Below, piece by piece: positions 12,501-13,565 of a DNA stretch of 13,565 nucleotides; position 1 is the first letter of the stretch; each line of letters begins with the position of its first letter. The DNA comes from Chromatiales bacterium. Lineage in GTDB: Bacteria; Pseudomonadota; Gammaproteobacteria; UBA6429; Thiohalophilaceae. The position numbers and the translations under genes are program-made. The stretch is taken from NCBI GenBank assembly GCA_027070385.1, contig JALXDW010000387.1, positions 1 to 13,565 on the forward strand. The letters are read 5' to 3'. A model generated the notes under the pieces. It was not told the DNA's origin. It searched no databases and saw only the letters and a list, made by a program, of their open reading frames with translations.

Positions 12501-13295
12501 GGTAAAGCCTATTTTAAAACACACAACGAAGAAGGTGGTTTGAGTCTGGATACCTTTACTATTACCTCTCCTCATGTGGATGTTGAAGGAAAAGCATACT
12601 GGCATTACCGGCCAGATAAGCAAACGACTGAAGTGACGATGACGGTCAAATCTCAAAATTATGGCGAGTTATTAACAAGTCTGGGATTTAACTCGATTAT
12701 TGAAAATGGTGAAGCTGATTTTTCTGGTGATTTTCACTGGGATGGAGGCTTTGGTGATTTCGATTGGGCAACACTCAATGGTATTATCACAATGGATATT
12801 ACCAATGGTGTGTTCACAAAAGTGGATCCTGGTGCGGGACGAATGTTGGGTTTACTGAGTATTGAATCTTTACCGGGCATGATTTTTAGTGGTGACGCAT
12901 TTAAAAGCGGGTTTAACTTTGACCGTATCGTGGGTAACTACGAGATTATGGGGGGGAATGCCTATTCGGATGATGTCAGTATTACTGGCCCGGCAGCGCA
13001 TATTCTGGTAACGGGAAGAACCGGGATTGTTGCGAGAGACTTCGATCATTATGTGACGGTTGTGCCAAATGTCAGTGGTACACTTCCGTTAACCAGTGGA
13101 GCAATTTTTGGCCCACAGGTCGGTGCCATTGTTTATTTTTTCAAAAAGCTGTTTGGCTCGGGTATTGATGAGTCATCAAAGCGTCTTTACCATATTACCG
13201 GAACGTGGAGTAATCCTGTGGTTGAGCGTATTGATAAAAATGAAGATAAACCCGATAGTGAACCGCTAACAGATGAATCGTATGATGAAAGTTGA
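9570..13295 (+). CDS. yhdP: YhdP-family AsmA-like envelope lipid-transport protein
   Basis: A very long (1241 residues; E. coli about 1266) inner-membrane-anchored periplasmic protein. In E. coli, YhdP together with TamB and YdbH moves phospholipids to the outer membrane, probably along a bridge of beta-groove repeats. One N-terminal transmembrane helix is visible at about residues 8-27, followed by the AsmA-like opening (GYRSYVEQQLAKVIEHPVKIGDL). The middle is mostly alternating strands. The C-terminal AsmA-like domain is the best match: GAGRMLGLLSIESLPG, FDRIVGNYEIMGGNAYSDDV, GPAAHILVTGRTGIVARDFD, SGAIFGPQVGAIVYFFKKLFG and YHITGTWSNPVVERID. The tail is acidic (EDKPDSEPLTDESYDES). ATG 9570 has GAG a few bases upstream, 24 bases after the rng stop. 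A G7 run at 12234-12240 stays in frame. Confidence 0.94.
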   Translation: MLNKIRNFFLYTLVALIILLAIGISAARVFLPDVEGYRSYVEQQLAKVIEHPVKIGDLNAFMSGITPVVVFHDVKLMSRKKERVILEISKIRIGFSLWRSIKEARIIPNIYTIDGIELAIIRKKNGKILVQDVDVADIGGAFTDQELSNNNELSQWLFNRSSLIIQNSSIIWHDKKRQTDPTYFKNVTFKLRNSFNRHQFNGEFILSQTEKEKPKKLELALDVYGDMLDPIKWVGKFYAKGKNIDASEWGFKPVIMDILVEQGQMDFEMWGDWVAGELNKISADVTATNVVLQRLKNKAHANVQLLSGLIKWDKEQDDWDLSIEKLKFISEKGAWPETAVKISHKYVAETKTESIETSIKYCRVEDIRDLLLKSGYIDDVVFKYLHKALPSGEISDIQYQLVSQDKEVKEYFVSAKVNKFSLNSIDKIPGLKGISGEFFGNQQSGVLSLHTENAELDYKAILPIPISIDNLSGYIEWSRDKTGWHFSSNNIAASNSDVSLETGFNLLIPTSNISPYIDLQTSIKKGKADAVYKYLPTVIMQGDFKQWMETAFIGGNIETGGLILHGRLNDFPYRNNQGVFETYLVVNDTKVNYKKDWPHLDNARFEAFFSGEGMKLNVQHVSVLNSHAENFSMTLNDYEKPLLKIKTRIKTNLDDIAQYASTTFLPDSRKFVKKSTFSGKTFLDVNMSIPLSDEMTRLSPLNVKAKAFLNNASITTSNNKLYAKNINGEVDLTENSATASGITANIMGGKSVVDIFTRHEFGGHPIRFVMQGNIDVSKTMQRFKIPGYDKVKGRTDWQGVFTLKHKQDGMIKNPLLQLTTAMDHVEISLPPPMNKPANKAVPTYMTIENISDDNMLLHLVYGDAMSYAMDIDLSGRNARLNQGEFRFKGGAAHIPDDGILLLTGSLWNFSLGDWLDALEPTSNKKKKSFFGIPVKVDMDILHTVKAKNGKKRKPSDPRQLPVFEGEIGELEYETYQYGKAYFKTHNEEGGLSLDTFTITSPHVDVEGKAYWHYRPDKQTTEVTMTVKSQNYGELLTSLGFNSIIENGEADFSGDFHWDGGFGDFDWATLNGIITMDITNGVFTKVDPGAGRMLGLLSIESLPGMIFSGDAFKSGFNFDRIVGNYEIMGGNAYSDDVSITGPAAHILVTGRTGIVARDFDHYVTVVPNVSGTLPLTSGAIFGPQVGAIVYFFKKLFGSGIDESSKRLYHITGTWSNPVVERIDKNEDKPDSEPLTDESYDES

Positions 13296-13391
13296 TTATA
13301 AAAAGTTATCTTTTTTTCAGGTATTATTATTCCTGTTTTTTTGATTGTTTCGTTGGCTATTATTTATTTTTTTAGAGATAAATTCAGATAG
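13282..13391 (+). other. Possible small single-span membrane ORF, out of frame at a T7 run
   Basis: Two ATGs (13282, 13285) overlap the end of yhdP and start the short frame MMKVDYKKLSFFQVLL..., which stops at TGA 13342-13344. In the -1 frame, from the T7 run at 13311-13317, an open stretch of 24 codons reads SGIIIPVFLIVSL, then AIIYFFRDKFR, to TAG 13389-13391. Joined at the run (one extra T, or a -1 slip on T TTT TTT, which is in the right phase) they would give a 35-36 residue protein with a lysine-bearing N-terminus, one hydrophobic span and a basic tail. T-rich DNA encodes hydrophobic residues in every frame, so this may be chance. The same bases can form a terminator. I do not recognise the sequence. 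Confidence 0.25.
13318..13342 (+). terminator. Weak rho-independent terminator candidate after yhdP
   Basis: CAGG (13318-13321) pairs with CCTG (13332-13335). After one T-T mismatch two more inner pairs (A-T, T-A) close a 4-base loop, and the stem is followed at once by seven T (13336-13342). The 4+2 base-pair stem is short and A+T-rich inside, so it would be an inefficient terminator. The position, 23 bases after the yhdP stop and before a convergent gene, is right for the end of the operon. Confidence 0.4.
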
Positions 13392-13443
13392 AAATTATCG
13401 AAACACACCCGTTTTTACATCTGATTTTTATTTATATAGATAG

Positions 13444-13459
13444 GCAGAAACTATTCTGC
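13444..13459 (-). repeat. Perfect 6-base inverted repeat at the end of the convergent gene
   Basis: GCAGAA (13444-13449) and TTCTGC (13454-13459) flank a 4-base loop, which holds the stop codon of the - strand ORF (complement of CTA 13451-13453). Neither strand has a clean T run directly after it, so it could be a weak or factor-assisted transcription end signal, or chance. The rest of 13343-13450 is A+T-rich, and apart from the possible small ORF I see nothing more in it. Confidence 0.3.
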
Positions 13460-13565
13460 ATATTCAGGATAATTTTGTGCGGCATCGGCTGCAGCAGGTC
13501 CTTGATATTGTGCATCTCCAAAAGCTAACATAGGAAAAAATACTATTCCTAATAAAATTAACCCA
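13451..13565 (-). CDS. Small exported peptide, hypothetical, 3' part (start beyond window edge)
   Basis: On the - strand a frame is open from the window edge (first full codon 13564-13562) to TAG at 13453-13451, giving 37 residues. It begins GLILLGIVFFPMLAFG, a hydrophobic core like that of a Sec signal peptide, ending in AFG before Asp, which suits signal peptidase I (small residues at -3 and -1). The remaining 21 residues start DAQYQGPAAAD and end NYPEYAE: seven Ala, three Gln, three Tyr, four acidic residues, no Lys, Arg or Cys. Only a few N-terminal residues of a signal peptide should be missing, so the whole protein is probably about 45 residues. The only in-frame ATG (Met12) lies inside the hydrophobic core and is an unlikely start. 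I do not recognise a family. It is convergent with yhdP and so not part of that operon. Confidence 0.5.
   Translation of the reverse strand, partial: GLILLGIVFFPMLAFGDAQYQGPAAADAAQNYPEYAE

Noticed and set aside
13414..13442. TTTACA followed by TAGATA/TATAGA as a + strand promoter
   Set aside because: The -10 match is poor or the spacing is wrong, the DNA is A+T-rich so such matches are frequent, and no + strand gene follows before the window ends.

Overview
The window is a housekeeping stretch from a gammaproteobacterium. It is fairly A+T-rich (my impression by eye is low-to-mid 40s % G+C, not computed). Every gene with an assigned function lies on the + strand and is packed head to tail. 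The gene content (lptE, rng, yhdP, holA next to leuS) is that of Gammaproteobacteria. The order leuS-lptE-holA-proA-nadD-rsfS-rlmH-maf-rng-yhdP is not the Escherichia coli one: E. coli has leuS/lptE/holA/nadD/rsfS/rlmH at one locus, yhdE(maf)/rng/yhdP at another and proA elsewhere. I infer a non-enteric gammaproteobacterium (methanotroph, sulfur oxidiser or relative), but cannot name a genus.

Layout. Bases 1-323 hold the 3' end of lnt (apolipoprotein N-acyltransferase). After a 77-base gap with a possible promoter come leuS (leucyl-tRNA synthetase), lptE (LPS-assembly lipoprotein, 4-base ATGA overlap with leuS) and holA (DNA polymerase III delta, 1-base overlap). An 88-base gap leads to proA (glutamyl-phosphate reductase), nadD (NaMN adenylyltransferase, 4-base overlap), rsfS (ribosome silencing factor), rlmH (23S rRNA m3-pseudouridine 1915 methyltransferase, directly abutting rsfS), maf (YhdE-type nucleotide pyrophosphatase), rng (RNase G) and the long yhdP (AsmA-like envelope lipid-transfer protein), which ends at 13295.

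The genes serve core growth: translation (leuS, rsfS, rlmH), rRNA/mRNA processing (rng), replication (holA), NAD and proline synthesis (nadD, proA), nucleotide-pool control (maf) and outer-membrane building (lnt, lptE, yhdP). The spacing and overlaps suggest one or two long transcripts.

The only part not explained by known families is the last 270 bases. It holds a weak terminator-like hairpin with a T7 tail. The same bases contain a possible small single-span membrane ORF that is out of frame by one base at another T7 run. On the - strand, entering from beyond the window edge, is the 3' part of a tiny gene whose product has a signal-peptide-like hydrophobic stretch followed by a short acidic Ala/Gln/Tyr-rich peptide. 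I found no tRNA, rRNA, CRISPR array, insertion sequence or defence system here.
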